Assembly: GCA_009617715.1 (NCBI GenBank)
Contig: VTFK01000074.1
Coordinates: 992,001 to 1,056,000 of the forward strand
Source: Plectrocnemia conspersa
Taxonomy: Eukaryota > Arthropoda > Insecta > Trichoptera > Polycentropodidae
DNA: 64,000 nt
Direction of reading: 5' to 3'
Each line of letters begins with the position of its first letter. Positions within the stretch are counted from its first letter, which is position 1. The notes below the pieces were generated by a model. The model did no database searches. It was not told where the DNA came from and saw nothing but the letters and a program-made list of their open reading frames with translations. The translations under genes and the position numbers were made by a program. This document shows positions 49,153-59,350 of this stretch, in pieces.

Positions 49153-49207
49153 CTTTAATTGTGAGGATCAACGCAACTTTGATATGCGTTGATCCTCACA
49201 ATTAAAG
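49153..49207. repeat. perfect hairpin, 23-bp arms
   Basis: The left arm 49153-49175 (CTTTAATTGTGAGGATCAAC...) and right arm 49185-49207 are exact reverse complements with a 9-base loop (actttgata). No terminal-repeat element around it is recognised. Confidence 0.95.
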
Positions 49208-51617
49208 ATAGAGGAGTATTTCTGTTCATGAACCCTAATTTCAACTGATTCTAAGACTTCTGGTGTTTGTTAATTTATATGTATTTGTAGATAGATATTC
49301 ATTATGTCCGATTGATCTACTCAGTTGGTAAAGAATAACCCCGCTATAACGCACAGGGCTCACGCGGAAGAATAAAAAATATGTGCTTGAACGTTTTTTT
49401 GATTTTTATGCCGTTCATTATAAATCACGCTTTTGAGTTATTTGTTCCGAAAAATAAATATACCGCTCATCCTTAGCATCCATTGTATTTAACATTCCTT
49501 TTAGGCGGGCCGCTAAAATGCCGTTCCATCTGCATGTGCATCACAACAAAAAATCTATTAGTTTTACGTATTGTCTGGATTTTGGGTGATTCTAAAATTT
49601 ATCTTTAGTTTGTTTGGTTGGTTAATGTCTTAGAATTTATTTGATTCTGTAATTGCTTTTAACATATACATTTGTTATAGATAACTTATTTTTTTTAAAT
49701 TTTAGTTTAGTTGCATTTTGCAGGAAAATATGTCTTAGAATCAATTATTAAATATGAATTAAAATTTTATTGCAAATTAGTACCAATTATAACCGTTCAC
49801 ATGATTTTATAAACCTTAGTAAATTAGCCAAATAAAAATATCTGAATCGATTGTTTTAAACGCCATTAAATTTGTGAAACCTTAGTTTCATTTCTTCCGT
49901 ACATATGTCCATACGTTTTTGGCTTAAGGATGTTCAAAAAATAATTTCTTTTATTATTATTTGGTTAGATTAGAATTTTACAAATGGTGAAAAAGTGCAT
50001 TTAATTATAGAGTGCAAAGTTATTTATATTTTAATAGAAAATTATTCTCTTATCATTGTTTAAAAAGTACGTCAAAACCTATTTGGCAAGCTACTAAATG
50101 TAAATATGATTAAAATGCATTTTTTTGTGTTATGTATGGTTTTTTAAAGTCATTCGTGTCCATTACAATGGTTATATGAATTTATACATTAAGACAAATG
50201 ATTTAAAAGTGGCTTTTCTATTTATTGTTGTTGTTTTCTAATGTACCGTTACGTTTAAAAAAAATTTGATCTTTAAATATTGTACAATCATTCTACGCAT
50301 TTTCTATGTATATATTATACATACGCATGTGTATGATGAATGGGTTTTTCTTTACTTGTATTGAGTTTTTGAGAAGAAATCGTTCTCAATGAGAAATATA
50401 CAACGGTTTCCAGCGACGATTGTTTATGTCTATGGAAATGTATGTTTTTTTGTGTATTGTTTAACGAACAATTCCTCAGTTCGGTTGGCATAAATCCAAA
50501 ACGCATCGTCGAATATCATTTGAAAACCGCTGATAAAAATAATAAATTGCCAAACCGTGATGTATGGAGATTCCAGCGTTGCCTAGTGAAAGAAAAATTG
50601 TGATTCATTGATCGGATATATCGCGTAGGATCGTTTCCGTTAATTTATGCCCAGACCACATGTTGAACGCTACAAAGAATATCGCCATAAATCATCGCAT
50701 TGCACGAATTTTTCGGCGATACTCTGAAAATAAAGTATGGATAATGGAGATTTCCGAAATATTTGCATAAGCAACGCCCGTGATGGAATCTTCATTTTAT
50801 TATGTTAAAAATAAATTTATTACATATTTATGGCTTCGGATTACAATAATCAATGTAATAGGAAGTTTAATGATGTTCTGATTCAAACATTTTTTTATTG
50901 TGTATTACTGTAAGTAATCCAATTTAAAAAAATAAGATTGAAACTTGAAAAAAGGACACCGAACGATTGTACCGAAATATATTATCTTGCTTTGGCTGTT
51001 GATACATGAATAAGTCTTTTGTTATATTTGTGCTGATGAACATCTAGACTCAAAATTCTAAAATATAAAAAATTAGGTACTAAAATTTTCGATAAATCTT
51101 ACCAATTAAATAATTAAAAAAAAATTGCTAAATACGAATACTTAAAACCAGTGGTAGGTGATTCATTACACCTCTGCAAATGTCACGATCTTTTGAGAAA
51201 AATTAAACAAAAAATTTAGTTAGCAAGTATAGTTCTGGTTGTGGGAGACCAGCGAATTTTAGTAATTTTTTTTCTGAAAATATAATAATTAAGGTCACAT
51301 TTTAACTTAAGTCGCCGATATTTATCTGAAATAACCTAATGAGAAAAGAGCGCGTATAAAATTGTCAATCTGTTTGTTCAAAATGCGACTTATTTTCTCC
51401 TAAAAAAAATATGTGACTGATGATTGTGATATTTATGAAATTTATTTATATATTTATTATTAATTTTAGAATATCTTAAGATATTTATTTTTTGATAGAT
51501 TTATCTCGCGTATATTTATTTATTTCTACTCATGTAAAACAATTAAATTTAATTTATAAATGTTTATATAAATATTATAGTATGAAAAATATGTAAATAC
51601 TGCATATTATTATTCTG
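49208..51617. other. non-coding DNA with one higher-complexity island
   Basis: Mostly A/T-rich. A degenerate tRNA-like A-box (ctcagttggtaaag, about 49320) is seen but no B-box. 50500-50780 is a transposon-free, mixed-composition island (for example 'taatttatgcccagacc' near 50641) of the kind often conserved between species. No gene is supported. Confidence 0.4.
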
Positions 51618-51674
51618 CTTTGATATCCTATGCCGATAACACCAATTTGGTGTTATCGGCATAGGATATCAAAG
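51618..51674. repeat. perfect 57-bp palindrome
   Basis: The arms 51618-51645 and 51647-51674 (28 bases each, CTTTGATATCCTATGCCGAT...) are exact reverse complements around a single T. With essentially no loop, it is a cruciform-type palindrome. Confidence 0.95.
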
Positions 51675-51780
51675 TCCCTACAATAAGCATAATTTATTCT
51701 CTGTTTTTGCTTTCAAGCAATATCGCCATCGTCATTTTCCTAGTTCTAAGCCATGGAAATATCGTTTTGAACAAATAATT

Positions 51781-51870
51781 TTCCGGTACTACCGGTATTT
51801 AATTTTGTAATACCGGTAGTGTCCAAGGTATATTTATTCTTCAATACCGGTATTACCAGTATTACAAACC
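51781..51870 (-). mobile_element. hAT terminus-like fragment rich in ACCGGTA
   Basis: Read on the minus strand it begins TAGGGTTTGTAATACTGGTA and continues with repeated ATACCGGTA. This resembles the TAGGGCAT...ACCCGG style of the 42264-43087 element but is a different sequence. The other end is not found. Confidence 0.4.
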
Positions 51871-52484
51871 CTACACACGTATGACTGTTTTACTACATAA
51901 ATAATAAAAACACAATAAAATATCGTTGAGAAATATAATTTTTATTTCTTTAGATTTATAAAAAATCTTATAATAAAGTGTTTTTTATAACTTAGATTTC
52001 TTAAGTTAATAATTAGAAAATAGTTTATTTTTTCATTTTTTTAAATTTTTTTATATATAAGACTTTAACGGTATTTATAAACAAAAATAGCAATTTAATA
52101 TTGCTTACACTAAATTTAACTATAGTTAAGGATATACTAATAACATTTGCGTTTAAAATTTATTATTTGATTATAAATATTTGCTATTATAAACATTAAA
52201 TTTTTATGGTATATAAATATTATTTACATTACTAGTAAAAATATATTATTACTGGCTAAAATGTTTTATGATATGACTTCACTGAAATAGTAAAATCATA
52301 TCGAAATACAATTTCACTGGTAAATATTCAAATATATATATTTCTACTAATGAATATATAATTTATCTAACAGGTACTATTCAAATTATATGCTCTTCCA
52401 AAGAATCATTTGACAGGTGTAAAACGTGTAAAAAAAATGCGACGTAAATGGTGGTCTTAAGCTTATAGTTATTAAAACCATTTG
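51871..52484. repeat. AT-rich DNA with 'actagtaaaaatatat/tttcactgg' repeats
   Basis: The block 52225-52400 has alternating 'ctagtaaaaatatatt', 'gatatgacttcactgaaat' and 'atttcactggtaaat' motifs also seen at 19150-19220 and 19600-19650. It is non-coding. Confidence 0.45.
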
Positions 52485-52488
52485 GTAA

Positions 52489-52944
52489 CTCTTTGAGTAG
52501 TATCGCCGTACATGTACGGTGATCAATCTATCACTGTTTCGAGGTATCCCAGATTGTTACATATTTACGTATATAACTGAAGAAAAATAAATAAAAAATA
52601 ATATAGTTATATAACATTTTTTTCTAATTTGATAATTACATAAAAAATATTAAAAGCCTCAGATATAAAAAAATTTCATAAAAACTAAATATTTTACAAT
52701 AAATATATAAAATAGATATAAAATATATAAAACATACTATTACAAAAAAAGTAGTAAAATATTTAATAGAAATAAAACGTTGAGAATTAATGATTTTTTC
52801 CATAATTTATTATAAATACAATATAAATTATTATTAAATAAATAGCAACAGAAATAAATATGGAAAGAAATGTCAAATCATTCACTCCCAGATGTATACT
52901 AACAAATTAACATATGTGCAGAGATTAACTTACTACTCAAAGGG
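52489..52944 (-). mobile_element. piggyBac-like MITE with TACATGTA palindrome, copy 3
   Basis: Best-defined copy, 456 bp. The ends CTCTTTGAGTAG (52489-52500) and CTACTCAAAGGG (52933-52944) are inverse at 11 of 12 positions. TTAA follows the right end (52945-52948), and GTAA precedes the left (one mismatch from TTAA). The palindrome at 52504-52521 (CGCCGTACATGTACGGTG, one change) sits next to the left end. The internal blocks are in reverse order and strand relative to copies 1 and 2. CCC-TTT ends plus a TTAA target fit piggyBac. Confidence 0.75.
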
Positions 52945-52948
52945 TTAA

Positions 52949-53800
52949 ATCATATACGTCACTGAAAAATTGCGTCACATTGCGAAACGGTCATTTGTTG
53001 TTGAAACCCAAATATATCCTAAATAAACCAAACGCAACTTTACCTAATACAAATTCAAAGACTAGTATTTTTTTAACTTTTATGAACTCTTTAGATAAGG
53101 TTTGGTTTTGAATAACAAATGTATGTTTCACAGTGTGTATTTTAGAGCAGCATATAATTTCAACTGCACAAAGGTTAATTAAATTTTTACTAGTAGAAAT
53201 ATATATTTATTGATAAAAATTTATTCAGAAATGTCTTGACTAAAATTCTAGTAAAAATGTAGTTTCATCAATGCACATTTTGATATATTTTTTTATGAAT
53301 TTAAAAGTAATTAGGAAATGCAGATATCTTTGAGTAATATTATATTTTCATTAGTAGGAATATTTTTTTGCCTTTCTTACTGTTCATTATCGAATATGTA
53401 CAGCCTAGCTCGATTTTAATTATTCCTCAATGAGATTAGAAAAATTTAGTAAAATCGATTGGATGTGTTATTAAATATTAATCACTAATTCTGATCTCCT
53501 AGACATAATATAAATTTTAATCACAGGTTTTTTAGATCATGTATCTACGTCGATGTAATAACTACTGTATCTGTAAATAATAATTACTAGATAGCTAGAT
53601 GAATTATGTATCTACTGGTTAAAATGTATTTAGGTTTCAATTCACTGATATTTTTACAAGTAAAACAAATTTTATATCTTATAGTAATTGACATTTTATT
53701 TGAAGTAGTAAAAATATAGTTTCACTAAAAATTTATATATATATGAAATTCTAATGAATTAACTTTGATAAACAAAAATAATAATAGTAATTGCTAGAAA
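52949..53800 (+). repeat. 'gggttagaacag' repeat family, further decayed copies
   Basis: 'aaggtttggttttgaataacaaatgtatgtttcac' near 53098 corresponds to 'taggtttgggtttgaacagaaaattaatgtttcat' near 19359. 'ctactggttaaaatgtatttagg' near 53608 corresponds to the 6266 block. Confidence 0.45.
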
Positions 53801-54654
53801 TTTTATTTATATTTATTTTTCTCTTCAATCATTGGATCAGCTGTTTTATAAAGCGAATGTGATGTAACTTTTTTAAAACATATATTTGCTTTTATATACG
53901 TATATAAACATACATATATGTTTATATACATGTATAAAATGTATTAAAGGTAGCCAATTGAAAAGCAAAAAAAGATATTTCCGTACCATTTAAGTATAAC
54001 CCACGTCAGTTTCATTTATGTTTGAAACATTTATTCCTTTATAAGATTTTTTATAAAGTATTTATAATATACATAAAAAAATATGTACATATTTGCGCTT
54101 TATATTTAATGTTAGAGATGAAAAAATATCTCTAACATTTAGTTAGTTGCATAAAAAAATACAAATATTTTCCAACATTACGTCGGATTAAAATGCAGTA
54201 AAAAATATTTCATCTTAATAGGATATTTATTATAAAATATTTTATACAAATTATTGTTTTTAATTATATTTATTGATGCAATCCAAAAATTTCCAATTTA
54301 TAATACTATTGCATAAACCCCATAATCTAGAGTTACTTGCGAAAATGCTACAAAATAGTAAATATTTTATATATAATTTGGATGCTATTTCATGAATCCT
54401 TTGTGTTACAAATAAAAATATATTAGAATAAAAATACATTTGGTTTATTTATTTTGTTATTAACATTTCATCACATGGATTGTTAATGCTAAAAAAAAAA
54501 TAAAAGCACCAAGATATTTTAAAAATAGTTTTCTCTTAGGCATCTTGTAAGTGTAGGCGGATTTTTTTTCGTATTTTCAGCTATCGAAATATGTAGGTAA
54601 TACTTATATAAAATATATATATTATTACAATATATGGTTTCTATTTTCACTCAC
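53801..54654. other. non-coding DNA; one short hairpin
   Basis: The hairpin aatgttagagat / atctctaacatt lies near 54110-54141 with an 8-base loop. A palindromic 'catatatg' cluster lies near 53900. If the 54655 exon is real, this is the start of its intron. Confidence 0.45.
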
Positions 54655-54790
54655 CATTTCTCGTTATGCTGAATCGTGTTATTGGTATAAGAGAACAGAA
54701 CACAATTTCACAATTAGTCACGGCACGCTTCAACACTCAACAATAACAAAAACATCTCAACACTACGCATCACGTTATAGTTTTATTTGG
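54655..54790 (-). other. candidate minus-strand first exon (5' UTR)
   Basis: On the minus strand, moderately GC-richer text ends at ...gagaaATG|GTGAGTG (54655/54654), a consensus 5' splice site. No acceptor-like tract lies just upstream, which suits a first exon. The start near 54790 is arbitrary. Spliced to 38867, the terminal ATG would open only a 13-codon frame. It would then be an upstream ORF before the ATG at 38779. The link between the two exons is inference. Confidence 0.35.
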
Positions 54791-56999
54791 GATGCTGGAA
54801 ACACGTCCGACGCCAACGAGTGGCGAATCCCGTTTGCAAACAGGGTTGGGAATCACTGCCCGAGGGTTTTCAATGCACTATTAAACGTGCCGTAAAGTTT
54901 ATTCCGAAGATCGGACCGAGCACCGTTATACACGGTCTATTTTCCGAAATGAGATTATTTCCAAGAAGAAAGAATAAACGTGAAAATGCTGTCGGGTATA
55001 AAAAATATAAGATTCCACACTGAAACTAGTATCATAAATGTAATGTATTTTTTTATTACTTTCTCTGAGTGATAGGCGAAGGAATTAATCAGTAATATAT
55101 TGTAAAAAGCACTATTTTATTCATTGTTTTTTTTATAATTGAATTAAATAAATAATGAAGCAAGATTTTTGATTCAAAGATAATATTTACCTGAGGAATT
55201 TTAAGCTTAATTTCGGTAATATTATTTATTACCATAAGGGCTCGTTTATATAAATATTACCTATTTTATTTTTTTCAGGCATTATTTTGAGAATTTTATT
55301 CTTAAAAATATGTATAAGGTTCTGTTGATAATAACAGTGATGCAGTGGAGTAAAACTATTTAAAAAAAAACTTTGAGCTTAATGAAATAGTCACCGACAG
55401 CGGAATCGATCTTTGTGTGCAAATTGTGTATGTTCCTATACATTCCAAGAACATATTCGTAAAATATTGCAAGAGAAAGAGACAGAGCGTGTGTTATCTT
55501 CTACACTTTCAAGTGGTGTCGCTGTGTCGGTTTTTTTTACAACCTTTTTCTTAAGAAAGCATTCACCGTTACCGCTAGGGTTGTGCTTAACTTTTTAATG
55601 GATTATTCTTATTCTTTCTGCAAATTTAACCCGCGTAAGATGGCTGTCATATTAAGGCTCAAATGCCCATTCAAATACTTGATTTCAAGTACGAAAGTCA
55701 GCATTATGAGGACAGGTGAGAGTTTCCCTGCTTGACTTGGGTTAAATATTTCTTGGGTAAAACGACATTTGTAACATACTCATTCTTATTAAATAAAACT
55801 AAAGCTAACAAAAAGCCTTAGATTTGTAGTAATAATTTAATGTAATGCTTTTTTGGGTTCCCTCGTTTGTAGAGGATCCAATTATTGAAATTCGCGTTAA
55901 AATTTGTGACCAAAAGTGATTATTCATCAAAAAGGATAAACTAGACAATGATGGGATCACACAAAGGTAGTCCACACCAATCAGAACTCTGAGGATCTTC
56001 TCCTGACATCATCCCTCCGCTAGCTTCTCCACCACCACTCGCCCATGATAGTAATACAATCTAATAAAATTCTCACTAGTTTCCACCTGTGTCTTACTGG
56101 CTGCAAAGGCACACCCCCAAAGAGTTGGAATCCCGAAATTTGCACATTAAATTGTGTCGAATCTGAATAATTTTTTTTTTTTTAATATGTCATTAGTCAA
56201 ATAGTTTCAAAGTTCTTGTGAAGTACTATTGAATGTCAAGTTGATTGTAATTTCAATAAAATGTTACTGATAATTTACTTTACTACTTTTTATATTTTTC
56301 TTAATTGTTTTTTATTATCAGCTCATAAGTTAGTGTCTGTACTTTTTATTTACAATTTAGTAAATAATTAAGTTTCAAAATGTAACTTTGCCTAATTATA
56401 ACATATATTTGAGAAATAATAGAAATAAATAAGTTTATAAAAGAGTTGCTAACTGTTATTCATAAAGTTTTGACCATTTAAAATATTATTAAATATTAAT
56501 TAACCATGCAGTAATAATATTATTAAACATGTCAATTTAAAGTAAGTTTTTTTGTGCATAACTAATAATTCTTAATGCAACTTTATATTTGCTATAAAAC
56601 TGAAATATTTTTTACACATTTGAGAAATATTAAAAAGTAACAAACTGCACATATTGATTCAATTTTATTATATAAACATATTTAGTACCTTTCAGGCTAA
56701 AGCGGCAAATAAAAAAATCTTATAGGGTGTTAATGTTAGATAAATCTTGAAGAGGGTTGAAACTATTTAATACATGTAGTAAAAATAGCTGTTATTTTTT
56801 TCTTTACACATCAATATTATATAAAGGGACGTATATTGGATGTCAATGTTTTATAATAAAAACATCGTATTAGGCGCGCGAGTGATTGATATGAGGAAAA
56901 CTTGACGAGGGTCTGATTAGATTCAATATAAACACAAATTTTTCTCCAACAATGAGATACCTATGTATGTGTTGTATAAAAAAAGTTTTCTACCCTCAC
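54791..56999. other. non-coding DNA; possible promoter-proximal region then AT-rich
   Basis: 54791-55010 is a GC-richer, transposon-free block upstream of the candidate first exon. It includes a 78-codon plus-strand frame (54787-55023) with no domain. The stretch 55380-55740 is of mixed composition and ends an ATG-initiated 25-codon frame at a GACAG|GTGAGA donor-like site (55640-55715), without a convincing acceptor. The rest is A/T-rich. Confidence 0.35.
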
Positions 57000-57500
57000 T
57001 CTTAAAGCCCCAGCGCAATTTCATAATTTAATTGTGCCTCTTTTTCGATTCACCCCTGGAAAAACCACTTAATTTTAAACTTGGGGTTGCTCTTTTTTTT
57101 TTTTATCTGAGACAGTAAAAGCACAACTTGACATTAAAAGAAAATTCAATACATGTTTCATGTTGACGGAAAAGTGATGATTTAATATATTATGTAGTAG
57201 TAGTAGATATGTAATTTATAAATTCTATTGTACAATTACTTGTATAAACATAAAAAGAAATGGTAAATAAAGTAATCAAAGCTAAGAAGGCCTGTTTATG
57301 CGATCCTATTTTAATCATAATCTAAAAGCTCAGACGCAATTTTGTAATTCCATTATACCTTTTATTAATTTGCGTATTTTTTTCTATTTTCATTTCATTT
57401 AAAAACTTTTTTATGTTTGTTTGTTTTTATTTTGGGGCAGTAAAAGCACAACTTTGCATCGGAAGAAAGCTCAATATGTTTTTTTTTTACGTTTTCTAGA
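57000..57500 (+). repeat. diverged local duplication
   Basis: 57006-57155 (agccccagcgcaatttcataattta ... cagtaaaagcacaacttgacat) is echoed at 57327-57480 (agctcagacgcaattttgtaattcca ... cagtaaaagcacaactttgcat), in the same orientation with about 320-bp spacing. No product recognised. Confidence 0.6.
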
Positions 57501-57730
57501 AAGCGCAAGGAGCGGCCCTCGCCTAATGAACTCACTTAGACGTTTCCCTTTTTTCCTGGCGTCCTGACGTGGGAAAACCATTAACCCTAACGGTTGCCCA
57601 TAAGCGAACGTTCAGTGTCTGTATCTGATTGGAAACGACGTCGAACAAACATTTATGGGTGATTTATCGCATGGGAATACGGACGACTGTCAGAAACGAA
57701 TGTCTGAATTTACATGAGTTGTACGAAAGG
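57501..57730. other. TE-free, higher-GC island
   Basis: Mixed-composition text without homopolymers and with no open frame of note on either strand. Candidate conserved non-coding DNA; nothing more can be said from one genome. Confidence 0.3.
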
Positions 57731-58479
57731 GAATAAGAAGGATTTTATATAACATATAAGACTGTTTTGCTTGTTTTTTCACCCAAGGTCGTTGCTTAAG
57801 CTTTAAGATAAATACGTGCGGTTTAGTTTAATTATTTTCATAGCATAAATTAATATTTATGATTCATTAAAATATAAATAGATTCGCATATTACCACTAC
57901 TTAAGATCCAAACCTTGACAATCCATGCGTTTAGTTAACCTTAGATTTCAAAACATTATTTATTAAGTTGACCTCTAATATTTTTATATTTGAGTTTTAT
58001 TACGTATTTTATTACGACAAACTTTAATAAAAAATAGAAATATTTTTCAAAGCAATTAAAATTTATTACAAAAATGCATTGATTTAAAAGATGACCGTTA
58101 GACAAAAAAAATCAATAAATAGTTAAGCAGGTACTAAAACATCAAATTGTTATGTTGCTGGATTCATGCAACATAAGACAATTTAAAAGTCTAAAATTAA
58201 AAAAAATGTTTAATATAGACAAAAATTTCAGTTCCGTTTCTATTAAATTTGGGATCGTTGATCTCTTCCTAATTTCCCTATTGAATAAAAGCCGAAACAG
58301 TGTAATTAAAAAATCACTTTTCTTAGTTTGCTATATAAAAAATTATCAAATTTCTCTGCTATAATAAACAGATAGATATTTATTTATAAGACTGAACTTT
58401 AAACAAATATTATTTTTGTGTCACAAAAAAATATAAATAATTTTTCATTGCAATCGTTGCGTCGTAAAATATCCAATTT
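57731..58479. other. non-coding DNA, no gene seen
   Basis: A/T-rich. The plus-strand frame 58152-58364 lacks any recognisable domain. Confidence 0.5.
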
Positions 58480-59060
58480 ATCTTTGAGTTCAAGTAAAAC
58501 TCTTGTCAATACAATGTGACTGCTTGGCTGTACCAGATCTGACAATCAAAGTGGTAGTTTCTGCTATTATCTGAACTTTGATAGTTTCATCTGTTTCGAT
58601 TTGCCAGAGCTCCACTGATATAAAACACAAGTAAAGTAGTGAATATAAGCTGATACTAAAGCAGCCCTGAGTAGCAATCCTGGCCATATAGTATCATTCT
58701 AGTTTATATATATCAAAGCAAATTAAAGAAAATTGTTTCTTTTTTCCAGACTTCTTATTATTTGTAAGTAATTTGGGGGTGACATTAAAATCATTGTTTT
58801 AATTTTAAAATAGTTCATAATAACATTTTTGCTGCTGATTTTGCCTTGTATATATTTTAGTCCGTTTTAAAGGCCATGTTCATTCTTGATTATATAATGT
58901 GACAGCTTTGCTAGACCAAATCTGATGATTGAAGTGGAAAGACTTCGATGGTATCTAAAATTCAGCCCAAAGCGAGCAAATTAGGTACAATTATTCAGTA
59001 GTGATGATTCAAGTGGACAGCGATTTTTTACTGCAGCGTTATGGCTCATATATTGTCATA
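58480..59060. repeat. low-copy dispersed repeat, related to 12655-13650
   Basis: 'gactgcttggctgtaccagatctgacaatcaaagtgg' near 58517 and a diverged 'gacagctttgctagaccaaatctgatgattgaagtgg' near 58901 are two internal copies. The first matches 12718-12760. A 65-codon minus-strand frame (58490-58687) crosses it without a recognisable domain. Confidence 0.45.
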
Positions 59061-59284
59061 TAGAAATAAATTAAAAATACATATCTGACGCTTGGAATTT
59101 TATTTATTAATAGCAATATATTAAATAATCTTTTCAAAAAAGCGTACACTATAAAAAATAAAAATTTAGCTAATTTATTGGAAATAAATAATTTCTTTTA
59201 AAAACTAAATTGATGTATAGTTTTTGAAAACTGATATTTGTGCCGAATGTAACGCAATTCAAGAATAAATAAGTGCAGCCACTA

Positions 59285-59350
59285 GAAGAGAGGCGCAGTA
59301 GTTAAGAGGCGTAGACTCTCTGGTGACGCGGCATATATGGCTCTGGGGTC
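59285..59350 (+). mobile_element. possible tRNA-derived SINE head
   Basis: An A-box-like 'gaggcgcagtagttaagaggcg' is followed by an anticodon-arm-like 'agactctctggtgacgcggc'. A convincing B-box is missing ('ctggggtcgg'). Low-confidence SINE call. Confidence 0.35.

Noticed and set aside
49310..49370. tRNA-like A-box (ctcagttggtaaag)
   Set aside because: No B-box or cloverleaf follows, so it is not called as a tRNA or SINE.
55640..55715. Plus-strand ATG frame (MAVILRLKCPFKYL...) ending at GACAG|GTGAGA
   Set aside because: The donor-like site is good, but there is no convincing acceptor or promoter, the frame is 25 codons, and nothing downstream supports splicing.
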